A stretch of 15,558 bases of DNA, taken from NCBI GenBank assembly GCA_035444405.1, contig DAOMOP010000086.1:1-15558 (forward strand), in the 5' to 3' direction. Positions within the stretch are counted from its first letter, which is position 1; each line of letters starts with the position of its first letter. The position numbers were made by a program, and so were the translations under genes. Below, piece after piece: positions 7,710 to 14,274 of the stretch. The notes under the pieces are model-generated. The model ran no database searches, had not been told where the DNA came from, and worked only from the letters and a program-made list of their open reading frames with translations. The DNA is from DAOMOP01 sp035444405. Lineage in GTDB: Bacteria; Pseudomonadota; Gammaproteobacteria; Burkholderiales; Rhodocyclaceae.

Positions 7710-7785
7710 GGTAGGCGCGATTGGATTCGAACCAACGACCCCCACCATGTCAAGGTGGTGCTCTAACCAACTGAGCTACGCGCCT
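7710..7785 (-). tRNA. tRNA-Val(GAC)
   Basis: The gene is 76 bases long with an encoded CCA end. The acceptor AGGCGCG (7785-7779) pairs with CGCGCCT (7720-7714). The D arm is GCTC-AGTTGGTTA-GAGC. The anticodon arm CCACC-TTGACAT-GGTGG gives anticodon GAC, and the T arm contains GGTTCGAATCC. It reads GUC/GUU valine codons. It is transcribed toward thrS from a very strong promoter directly upstream. Confidence 0.98.
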
Positions 7786-7799
7786 GCTAAGAGCCGCGA

Positions 7800-7827
7800 A
7801 TTATACAGGCGGCGGAACGACTGTCAA
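7800..7827 (-). promoter_or_regulatory. Consensus sigma-70 promoter of tRNA-Val
   Basis: On the minus strand a perfect -35 TTGACA (7822-7827), a 16-base spacer and a perfect -10 TATAAT (7800-7805) stand 14 bases before the tRNA 5' end. This is the strongest promoter visible in the window. A GC-rich stretch (GCGG, 7796-7793) right after the -10 resembles a stringent-response discriminator, as expected for a stable-RNA gene (inference). Confidence 0.9.
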
Positions 7828-7903
7828 ACGATTTCGAGCGCTTTTTCCAACCTTTTCCGGACATCCGGCGACCTATGCTTCGAAACTCACATCTGGGGTA
7901 ACT

Positions 7904-7939
7904 GGTGCAGGGTCAGACACTATTCGACGGCCTGGCACC
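7904..7939. repeat. Possible REP-like imperfect inverted repeat
   Basis: GGTGCAGGGTCAGACAC on the plus strand faces GACGGCCTGGCACC, giving an imperfect inverted repeat with GGTGC/GGCACC ends just downstream of the exonuclease stop. The AGGGTCAGACAC core resembles motifs seen in dispersed palindromic repeats linked to REP-associated (Y1) transposases. This is recognition only. A single copy is present in the window, so its repeat status cannot be shown here. Confidence 0.3.
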
Positions 7940-7942
7940 TTT

Positions 7943-8731
7943 TCACACATCACCCCAGGCGGCGAGAAATTCCTTCCAGTGCGGCGCGTCGTGGCGCTCC
8001 AGATGTTCGCGCACGTGCGCGACCTCCTCGGCGTGGGCGCTGGCGTCGAGCTGGCCGCGCATGCGCTGGAAGCCCAGATAGACGAGGTAGGTGTTGACGA
8101 CGTCGGTCTCACAGTAGTCGCGGATCGCCGCCGCCTTGCCGTCCTGCCAGGCCTGCCACACGGCCGAGCCGTCCATGCCGACCTTGCCGGGGTAGCCCAT
8201 CAGCCGCGCGAGTTCGTCGAGGCGCACGTTCGCGCGCGGCTGGTACAGCGCAAGGAGATCCATCAGGTCGAGGTGGCGGCTGTGATAGCGGCTGATGTAG
8301 TTGTTCCACTTGAAGTCGCGCGAGTCGTGGTAGTCGCCGTCGCCCTGGTCCCAGTAGCGCGGCGCCGACACCCCGTGCATGAGGCCGCGGTAGTGCAGCA
8401 CCGGCAGGTCGAAGCCGCCGCCGTTCCACGACACGATCTGCGGCGAATAGCGCTCGATGCCATCGAAGAAGCGCTGGATGATCTCGGCCTCGCCATTGTC
8501 GGGTTCGGACAGCGAGAACACGCGGAACTGGTTGGCGTCACGCAGTACGCACGAGATCGTGACGATGCGCTGCAGGTGATGCGGCAGGAAGTCCGTGCCG
8601 ATTGCCGCGCGGCGCTGCTGAAACGCGAGCTCGGCGGTCTCGTAGTCGTCGAGATCGGCAGGCAGATCGTTGAGCAGCCGGATCGCCGCGACGTCGGGGA
8701 TGGTTTCGATGTCGAAGACGAGCAGTGCCAT
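7943..8731 (-). CDS. Predicted 3'-5' exonuclease, PolB exonuclease-domain type
   Basis: This 262-residue stand-alone DEDDy exonuclease is related to the proofreading domain of family B DNA polymerases (the DNA_pol_B_exo2 group). Exo I is FDIET (D7, E9). Exo II is SWNGGGFDLPVL (D108). Exo III is YCETD (Y206, D210). No polymerase domain is present. Its substrate in cells is unknown; single-stranded DNA or RNA ends are expected from the family. The ATG overlaps the ydbL-like stop as TAATG, which implies translational coupling. An in-frame extension upstream to 8830 lies within that gene and has no family similarity. Confidence 0.9.
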   Translation of the reverse strand: MALLVFDIETIPDVAAIRLLNDLPADLDDYETAELAFQQRRAAIGTDFLPHHLQRIVTISCVLRDANQFRVFSLSEPDNGEAEIIQRFFDGIERYSPQIVSWNGGGFDLPVLHYRGLMHGVSAPRYWDQGDGDYHDSRDFKWNNYISRYHSRHLDLMDLLALYQPRANVRLDELARLMGYPGKVGMDGSAVWQAWQDGKAAAIRDYCETDVVNTYLVYLGFQRMRGQLDASAHAEEVAHVREHLERHDAPHWKEFLAAWGDV

Positions 8732-9156
8732 TATTTCTGCACCCAGCCGCCCGGCCCCTGCACCCACCAGCCCGGCTGGGCGCGCTCGATCCAGCGCTGC
8801 GCGAAGGTGTTGCGCACGTCGCTCTCCCACTCGGGGCGGCCGTTGGCACGCGCGATCTCGCGGTAGAGCGCGGCGCGGTCGGCGTTCTCGGCGGCGATCA
8901 AGGTGTTCACCTGGGCGCGCTGCGGCAGCGGCACGCTCGAAGCGTCGCGCAGCGCGACCGTGCCGTCGCGCGCGAGCCCGACCGCGCCGGAGGCATAGAG
9001 CGGCGCGAGCTGGGCGTGGCGCTGCTGCATCGACTGCTTCAGCGCGGCAATCGCCGGGGTGTTGATCTCGAGGTCGCCCTGTTGCGCGAAGGCCAGCGTC
9101 GCCAGCCCCAGCAGCAGTGCGACCAGCGCGACGCGCAGGCCTTGCAGTATGTTCAT
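8731..9156 (-). CDS. ydbL: YdbL-like (DUF1318) periplasmic protein
   Basis: This 141-residue protein has a clear Sec signal peptide (LRVALVALLLGLATLAFA, probable cleavage after residue 24). The mature part matches DUF1318/YdbL: N..R...Y..IA..NG spacing in VNTLIAAENADRAALYREIARANG, then AQRWIERAQPGWWVQGPGGWVQK. In E. coli, YdbL is encoded with YdbH and YnbE and modulates that intermembrane lipid-transport system. The same gene order is seen here. The start overlaps the upstream lipoprotein stop by four bases (ATGA), and GGAGAG lies about six bases upstream. The symbol is assigned by domain and synteny. Confidence 0.82.
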   Translation of the reverse strand: MNILQGLRVALVALLLGLATLAFAQQGDLEINTPAIAALKQSMQQRHAQLAPLYASGAVGLARDGTVALRDASSVPLPQRAQVNTLIAAENADRAALYREIARANGRPEWESDVRNTFAQRWIERAQPGWWVQGPGGWVQK

Positions 9157-9347
9157 TGACGCTCTCCGTTTGCCGGTGCTCCGCCTGCCTCGGGCTTTGC
9201 GCCTTCGCGCAGCTGCCAGACTTCGTCGATGATGCGGTCGGCCGCCTTTTCGGCGGCCGCGGCCGGAAAATAGATGTTGATCGTCACACAGCCGGCCGTC
9301 ACCAGCGTGAGGGCGGCGGCCACGGCCAGCGCTGTTCTTGCGTGCAT
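9153..9347 (-). CDS. Small lipoprotein in the ynbE position
   Basis: This 64-residue protein has a hydrophobic signal (ALAVAAALTLV) ending in TAGC, with the lipidation cysteine at C20. A short mature region follows, beginning CVTINIYFPAAAAEKAADRI. The TINIYFP segment looks like a beta strand, followed by an amphipathic helix (AAEKAADRIIDEVWQL) and a disordered tail. In E. coli, the lipoprotein YnbE lies between ydbH and ydbL and extends the YdbH lipid bridge at the outer membrane by strand addition. Position and design match, though sequence similarity to E. coli YnbE is not obvious, so I leave the symbol empty. CAGGAG six bases or so upstream supports the ATG at 9347 over a GTG at 9419. Confidence 0.82.
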   Translation of the reverse strand: MHARTALAVAAALTLVTAGCVTINIYFPAAAAEKAADRIIDEVWQLREGAKPEAGGAPANGERQ

Positions 9348-9363
9348 GAGTTCTCCTGTCGTC

Positions 9364-9379
9364 GCCGGGCTCGCCCGGC
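9364..9379 (-). promoter_or_regulatory. Intercistronic hairpin before the small lipoprotein gene
   Basis: A six-base GC stem GCCGGG/CCCGGC with a four-base loop ends five bases before the lipoprotein Shine-Dalgarno (9353-9358), inside the 85-base gap after the ydbH-like stop. It has no U tract and is not a terminator. It may stabilise the downstream mRNA or tune its translation (inference). Confidence 0.4.
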
Positions 9380-9432
9380 CGTCGTGCGCCGGCTTCGGTG
9401 CGCCGCGAACCTCGCGCACGCCGCCGGTGTGC

Positions 9433-11467
9433 CTACTCGATCACGGGCGCGGCGTTGGATTCGATGACACGCTGCAGGCGATTCAACAGTTCGTCCCAGT
9501 CGACGCGGCGATTGTAGCCTATGACATTGAGGGCCGGGATGCCGCCGCCGCGGATGATGACGAAGCCGTCGTCGGCGGTACGCCCCGGCAGGCCGTCCAT
9601 CGTGCATACGCCGTCCGCGAGCCGGCACGACAGGCCGATCTCACGGTAGCCGAAGGTCTCGAACAGACCCAGGAAGCCGCGCTGGAGGGCGAGCGCCGCA
9701 CCGGGGCCGCCGAGCGCGCCGATGTTCTGCACCGCCCGCTGGCTGATGCGGCGCGGATAGCTGCCGGGACTGCTGCGCAGCCGTGCGTCGAAGCGGACCG
9801 GGCGCCAGCGCGCGAGCTCGAGCCCGCGGATGTCGGCATCGACGAAGCCGGTGATGCTGCCGAAGGCGAAGGTGTCGGTGAGCTGGGCCAGATCGATGTT
9901 GCGCGCGGTGACATCGGCATAGAGGTGCGGCGCGACGCCGAACGGCTCGACGAGTTGCAGGCCGGTGGCCTCGAGGTAGCCGTCGAAGAGCGAGATCACC
10001 AGCGCGCCGTCGAGCGCGATTTCACCGGGGCGCACGCGCAGGCCCGGCAGCGATGCCGACAGCACGCCCGCCATGACCGGCAGGCCGACCGCCTCGGTGA
10101 GCCGGCTCATCGAAACCGGCTCGACAACCACCGAACCGCCGCCGAACCAGCCCTGCGCATCGCGCCGCAGCGCGAGATCGCTCAACACCAGCCGGCCGTC
10201 GAGCACCGGAATGGCGATGCGCGCGATCGCGACACTCTCGCCTTCGATGCGCGCGCTGACGTCGAAGGCGCCGAAGGACAGCTTTTCCCAGTTGCCATGC
10301 CCGACCGACAGCGATGCCTCGGTGACGCCGGCTCGCCGCCACGGCAGAACGCCGCTGACCGGGCCGATGCCGAGCAAGCCGTCCGCAAGCGCCACGCCGG
10401 CCTGGTCGAGTGCGAGGTCGAGCGCGACCAGCGTGCCCGCCTCGATGCGCAAGCCGGCGCTGAGGATGCCGGTGTAGCGGAGCGTGTCGGCACGGGCCGG
10501 CGCGAGCATAGGCGTGATGAACTGCGGGCCGATGCGCGCGAGGTCCGCTTCGGCGACCGCGAGCGCGGCGCGGGTGAGCCGCTTGTGCGCCAGATCGTAG
10601 TCGGCGGTGGCCTCGACCGTGCGCACGCCGTCGAAGACGAGGCCGGCACGCTCGAGCGCGAGCCGCCCCGGCTCGAGGCGCCCGGCCGCTTCGACCGAGG
10701 CGCCGGCGGTCAGGTAGAGCGGGTGCAGATAGGCTTCGCCCTCGCGCCACGCGAGCTTGCCGCGCCAGCGCCAGCCCCCACGCTGCGACTCGGCCCGCGC
10801 CTCGAGCGCGATCGCCACGCCTTCGGCCGCCTGCAGGCCGTCGGCGCTGCCGAAGCGCCCGTCGCTCAAGCGGCCGCTCACCTCGATGCGCCCGCTCGCA
10901 CCGGCCGCGGCAGCGGGCATGAAATCGACGCGCCCGTCGAAACGTCCGGACGGCTGCCACGCAGCGAGCTCGGGAAACCACGACGGCAGGCGCGCGAGCG
11001 ACAGTGCGGAAAGCTCGGCGCGCACCGCCCCGCGCGCGCCGGCGCCGAGGATGCCGTCGATGCCGCGCGCGGCCGCTACGACGCGCCGGGTCGAGCTCGA
11101 GCTCGATGCGCCAGCGCTCGGCCAGGCCGGGGACCGAAAGCGTGCCGCCACGGCAATGCACGCGGCCTTCGGCGAGGTGCAGGGTCGCGCAACGCAGGCG
11201 CAGGCTGGTCCAGGCGTGTTCGCCGATCGCCAGCCTGGCCGCAGTGATCTCGGCCGCTTCGCCCTCGCCGGCGACCGTCACGCGCAGGCCTTCGAGCGCG
11301 AAGGCGGGATGCTCCAGACGGCCGAGCGCGAGCTCGAGCCGTGCGGCCAGGCCGCCCGTCGGCGCCAGAACGAGAAACAGCCACAGCAGCAGCGTTGCGC
11401 CGGGGCGCGGCGGCTGCCCGTTCGATTCAGCCAGGGAAGACGCCGGTCGACAGGTAACGGTCGCCAC
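9433..11467 (-). pseudogene. ydbH: YdbH-like AsmA-type intermembrane lipid-transport protein, frameshifted
   Basis: Two frames join into one protein of about 677 residues. The first has a hydrophobic signal/anchor (LLLWLFLVLAPTGG) and RLEHPAFALEGLRVTVAGEG and reads sensibly to ELELDPARR near 11080. Beyond that its frame becomes arginine-rich nonsense, while the next frame continues with VVAAARGIDGILGAG to the TAG at 9433. The C-terminal part (SLFDGYLEATGLQL, RISQRAVQNIG, ALNVIGYNRRVDWDELLNRL) is typical of YdbH. This large periplasm-spanning beta-groove protein works with YnbE in E. coli to move phospholipids to the outer membrane. The total length is 3n+1, so one extra base explains the break. 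The start is uncertain: the only common codon is GTG at 11467, 41 bases inside cysM, without a Shine-Dalgarno. Confidence 0.8.
11091..11106. repeat. 16-base perfect palindrome at the ydbH-like frameshift
   Basis: TCGAGCTCGAGCTCGA is self-complementary over all 16 bases and contains a tandem GAGCTC. It lies within about 20 bases of the point where the reading frame changes. Such a site can fold back during replication or sequencing. Confidence 0.9.
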
Positions 11468-12317
11468 GGTCGCAGATGATCGACACGATCACGGCGTTCT
11501 CGACCTGCTCGGCGATGCGCAGCGCGACGTGCATCGCGCCGCCCGACGAAATGCCGGCGAAGATGCCCTCTTCGCGCGCGAGCCGGCGCGTCATCTCTTC
11601 GGCATCGGCCTGGCTCACGTACTCGAGCTGGTCGACCCGCGGCTTCTCGTAGATCTTCGGCAGGTAGGCCTCGGGCCACTTGCGGATGCCCGGAATCTGC
11701 GAACCTTCGTCGGGCTGGCAGCCGATGATGCGGATCGCCGGATTCTTTTCCTTGAAGTAGCGCGAGCAGCCCATGAGCGTGCCGGTGGTGCCCATGCTGC
11801 TGACGAAGTGGGTGATGCGCCCGCCGGTCTGCTCCCACAGTTCGGGGCCGGTGCCCTCGTAGTGGGACAGCGGGTTGTCGGGATTGGCAAACTGGTCGAG
11901 GATGATCCCCTGCCCTTCGTCGCGCATGCGCTCGGCCACGTCGCGCGCCATCTCCATGCCGCCGTCCCTGGCGGTGAGCACCAGCTCGGCACCGAAGGCG
12001 CGCATCGTCTGGCGCCGCTCGACGCTCTGGTTCTCGGGCATCACCAGCACCATGCGGTAGCCGCGGATCGCGGCGGCCATCGCCAGCGCGATGCCGGTGT
12101 TGCCGCTGGTCGCCTCGATCAGCGTGTCGCCGGGCCTGATCTCGCCGCGCGCCTCGGCGTGCATGATCATCGACAGGGCCGGGCGGTCCTTGACCGAGCC
12201 TGCCGGGTTGTTGCCTTCGAGCTTGGCGAGGATCACGTTGTTGCGCCCGGCGTTGATGCGCTTCAGCCGCACCAGGGGCGTGTGGCCTACGTAATCTTCG
12301 AGAGTCTTGTATTCCAT
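11427..12317 (-). CDS. cysM: Cysteine synthase B (O-acetylserine sulfhydrylase B)
   Basis: This 296-residue PLP enzyme makes cysteine from O-acetylserine and sulfide; the CysM isozyme can also use thiosulfate. The Schiff-base lysine is K43 in NNPAGSVKDRPALSM. The substrate loop is T70-G75 (TSGNTG), the phosphate cup is GTTGT at 176-180, and SSGG is at 257-260. MPENQSVERRQTMRAFGAEL and CDRGDRYLSTGVF are hallmarks of CysM rather than CysK. The length matches the family. It lies 48 bases after lapB, and its 3' end overlaps the assigned start of the ydbH-like gene. I see no clear promoter or CysB-type site in the short gap upstream. Confidence 0.97.
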   Translation of the reverse strand: MEYKTLEDYVGHTPLVRLKRINAGRNNVILAKLEGNNPAGSVKDRPALSMIMHAEARGEIRPGDTLIEATSGNTGIALAMAAAIRGYRMVLVMPENQSVERRQTMRAFGAELVLTARDGGMEMARDVAERMRDEGQGIILDQFANPDNPLSHYEGTGPELWEQTGGRITHFVSSMGTTGTLMGCSRYFKEKNPAIRIIGCQPDEGSQIPGIRKWPEAYLPKIYEKPRVDQLEYVSQADAEEMTRRLAREEGIFAGISSGGAMHVALRIAEQVENAVIVSIICDRGDRYLSTGVFPG

Positions 12318-12365
12318 GTCGGCTCGGTGTGTTGCAGTACGTTGATATTGTGACCCGATTCGCGC

Positions 12366-13541
12366 TCAGGGCGCGAGGTCGAACTCCTCGCTGCGGCGCG
12401 GCGGATAGGTCTCCCAGCCGCCGCAGGCCGGGCAACGCCACTGGAACTGGCGCGCCTTGAAGCCGCAGGCCGCGCAGTGATAGCGCGCGACGCGGCGGGT
12501 GTGCGTATGGATGAGCTGCTTGACCAGCTCGACGTCGCTGCGCTGCTCGGGCGGCGCATTGTGCAGCGCCGCTTCGAGGAGCTTGTCGAGCCCGAGCAGG
12601 GTCGGATTGCGGCGCAGCTCCTCGCGCACGAGATCGTACGCGGCGCGCGGCCCCTGGCGCTCGAGTTCCCAGCGGAACACCTCGTCGAGCAGATCGAGCG
12701 AGGGGTGACGCTCGAGCCATGAGCGCAGCAGCGTCTGCCCCTGCTCGGCACGCCCCTGGCGCGCGTAAGCGTCCATGATGCGCTCACCGACCAGCGCGAG
12801 ATACACCGGATCCTGGTTCTCGACGCGCTTCCACGCTTCGATCGCCTCGTCGTCCTTGCGTTCGGCGGCGAGCAGGTCGCCGAGCACGATGCTCGCACGC
12901 ACGCAGCGGCGGTTGATCGCCAGCGCCGCATCGATGTGGCGCCGCGCATCGTCGTGACGGGAGTTGGCGAGCGCGCTGGTGGCGAGCTCGCAGTGAAAGT
13001 TCGCGACTTCCTTGCGCCAATAGACGGTTTCACGCTCGGGCAGCGAATCGGCGATGTCGACGGCCTTCGCCCAGTCCTTCTCCTGCTGGTAGATCTCGAG
13101 CAGGTAGCGCGTGGCCGCCTCGTGGTGCGGGGTGTCGCGCAGCTTCAGGAATACGGCTTCGGCGCGATCGAGCAGGCCCGCCTTGAGGTAGTCCTGACCG
13201 AGGGCTGCGAGCGCCTCCAGGCGCTGCGCCTCGCCGATGTCCTCGCGCTCGGCGAGCTTCTGATGCATGCGGATGGCGCGATCGGTCTCGCCGCGGCGAC
13301 GAAACAGGCTGCCGAGCGCGAAATGCAGCTCGATCGTCTCCGGATCGATTCTGACCGCCTCGATGAACGCATCGATGGCCTTGTCCTGCTGCTCGTTGAG
13401 CAGGAAGTTCAGCCCGGTCAGGTAGGAACGCGGCAGGGTGCGCGATTCGCGCACGACCTGCCGGATGTCGATCCTGGCCGCCAGCCAGCCGAGCCCGAAA
13501 AACAGCGGCAGGGCCAGTAGCCACCAGAGCTCGATCTCCAT
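12366..13541 (-). CDS. lapB: LPS assembly protein B (YciM), TPR and rubredoxin-type zinc protein
   Basis: This 391-residue protein is anchored by one N-terminal transmembrane helix (about 4-22, ELWWLLALPLFFGLGWLAA). A long array of TPR helices (about 40-340) follows, then a C-terminal rubredoxin-like metal site with C356, C359, C370 and C373 (CAACG...CPACG). In E. coli, LapB guides LpxC to FtsH for degradation and so limits LPS synthesis; PbgA/YejM controls it. All metal ligands are present and the length is normal. It starts six bases after the lapA stop, the usual lapA-lapB pair. Frame and N terminus support the ATG at 13541. Confidence 0.96.
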   Translation of the reverse strand: MEIELWWLLALPLFFGLGWLAARIDIRQVVRESRTLPRSYLTGLNFLLNEQQDKAIDAFIEAVRIDPETIELHFALGSLFRRRGETDRAIRMHQKLAEREDIGEAQRLEALAALGQDYLKAGLLDRAEAVFLKLRDTPHHEAATRYLLEIYQQEKDWAKAVDIADSLPERETVYWRKEVANFHCELATSALANSRHDDARRHIDAALAINRRCVRASIVLGDLLAAERKDDEAIEAWKRVENQDPVYLALVGERIMDAYARQGRAEQGQTLLRSWLERHPSLDLLDEVFRWELERQGPRAAYDLVREELRRNPTLLGLDKLLEAALHNAPPEQRSDVELVKQLIHTHTRRVARYHCAACGFKARQFQWRCPACGGWETYPPRRSEEFDLAP

Positions 13542-13547
13542 CGCGCG

Positions 13548-13859
13548 TCAGCCGGCCTTGGCGACGGCCGTGCTCGTCTGCGCGTGGCTCGCCTCGACGC
13601 TGCGCAGTTCCCGCCTGGCATGCTCGGCCTCGCGGCGCAGCTTGCCGATCTCGCGCCGGTTGCGCAGCAGCGAGGCGAAGGTGGAGGTAACCCCGAGGAT
13701 CGCTCCGGCGGCGAAGGCGGCCAGGATCACGAACACCAGGGGCATTTGCCATTCGCGTCCGAAGAAGAAGTTCAGCGTGACCAGCTGATCGTTCTTGACC
13801 GCGAAACCGAACAGCAGAAAGAACAACAGGATACGGACAACCCACATCAGGATACGCAT
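13548..13859 (-). CDS. lapA: LapA family inner-membrane protein (DUF1049)
   Basis: This 103-residue protein has two transmembrane helices (about 3-20, and about 39-61 with MPLVFVILAAFAAGAILGV) joined by a short loop with the family pattern VKNDQLVTLNFFFG. A cytoplasmic coiled coil follows (about 66-95). LapA accompanies LapB in coupling LPS synthesis to its assembly in E. coli. The ATG at 13859 fits the family start and follows a GGAGAGAG stretch. An in-frame extension to 13928 would run back into the terminator hairpin and is rejected. Confidence 0.92.
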   Translation of the reverse strand: MRILMWVVRILLFFLLFGFAVKNDQLVTLNFFFGREWQMPLVFVILAAFAAGAILGVTSTFASLLRNRREIGKLRREAEHARRELRSVEASHAQTSTAVAKAG

Positions 13860-13910
13860 GAGCAACACTCTCTCCAAGCAAGGGACAAAACCGTCGTCAA
13901 ACCGGCTGGC

Positions 13911-13938
13911 AAAAAAGAAGGCGGCCACGGCCGCCTTC
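13911..13938 (-). terminator. Intrinsic terminator downstream of ihfB
   Basis: A ten-base stem GAAGGCGGCC/GGCCGCCTTC (13917-13926 and 13929-13938) closes on a two-base AC (four unpaired bases in practice). On the minus strand it is followed by six T (13916 to 13911). It lies 40 bases after the ihfB stop and about 50 bases before lapA. It should end most rpsA-ihfB transcripts. Confidence 0.9.
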
Positions 13939-13977
13939 CCGAATCGAGATCAAGGATGCGTTCGCGTCGTTGCGCGG

Positions 13978-14262
13978 TCACCCAATGATATCAACTCGCT
14001 CGCGCAATTCCTTGCCGGCCTTGAAGTGCGGCACGTACTTCTCGGGCACCTGCACCTTCTCCCCGGACTTGGGATTGCGCCCGACGCGGGGAGGCCGGTA
14101 GTTCAACGTGAAGCTGCCGAAACCGCGGATTTCGATGCGATCTCCGCGCGCGAGCGCATCGGACATCGCATCGAGCACCATCTTGACCGCGCAATCGGCG
14201 TCCTTCGCGACAAGCTGGGGAAACCTGGCCGCCAGCTTCGCAATCAGCTCCGATTTGGTCAT
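13978..14262 (-). CDS. ihfB: Integration host factor subunit beta
   Basis: This 94-residue HU/IHF-fold protein starts MTKSELIAKLAARFPQL. It carries RGFGSFTLNYRPPRVGRNPK, whose proline tip intercalates DNA, and ends in the beta-type tail VPHFKAGKELRERVDI. It pairs with IhfA to form the DNA-bending IHF heterodimer. The ATG lies 12 bases after the rpsA stop, the rpsA-ihfB arrangement conserved across proteobacteria. A terminator follows 40 bases downstream. Confidence 0.97.
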   Translation of the reverse strand: MTKSELIAKLAARFPQLVAKDADCAVKMVLDAMSDALARGDRIEIRGFGSFTLNYRPPRVGRNPKSGEKVQVPEKYVPHFKAGKELRERVDIIG

Positions 14263-14274
14263 GACGAACCGGAC

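Noticed and set aside
4907..7714. A 935-codon open frame on the plus strand covering infC, thrS and part of the tRNA-Val gene.
   Set aside because: It is antisense to thrS and infC, whose products are certain, runs through a tRNA gene, and has no recognisable domain or Shine-Dalgarno. Long antisense frames are expected in GC-rich coding DNA.
9348..9419. Upstream GTG at 9419 as the start of the small lipoprotein.
   Set aside because: It would put a 24-residue polar extension before the signal peptide. The ATG at 9347 has a good Shine-Dalgarno.
10022..11090. Continuation of the first ydbH frame down to 10022 as a separate 481-residue protein.
   Set aside because: After about 11080 the product turns into arginine-rich nonsense, while the neighbouring frame continues the family sequence. 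This is read-through after a frameshift, not a separate gene.
9274..11247. A 657-codon plus-strand open frame opposite the ydbH-like gene.
   Set aside because: Its product is rich in Arg, Ala, Asp and Glu with no domain. The minus-strand reading gives family-like sequence and fits the operon.
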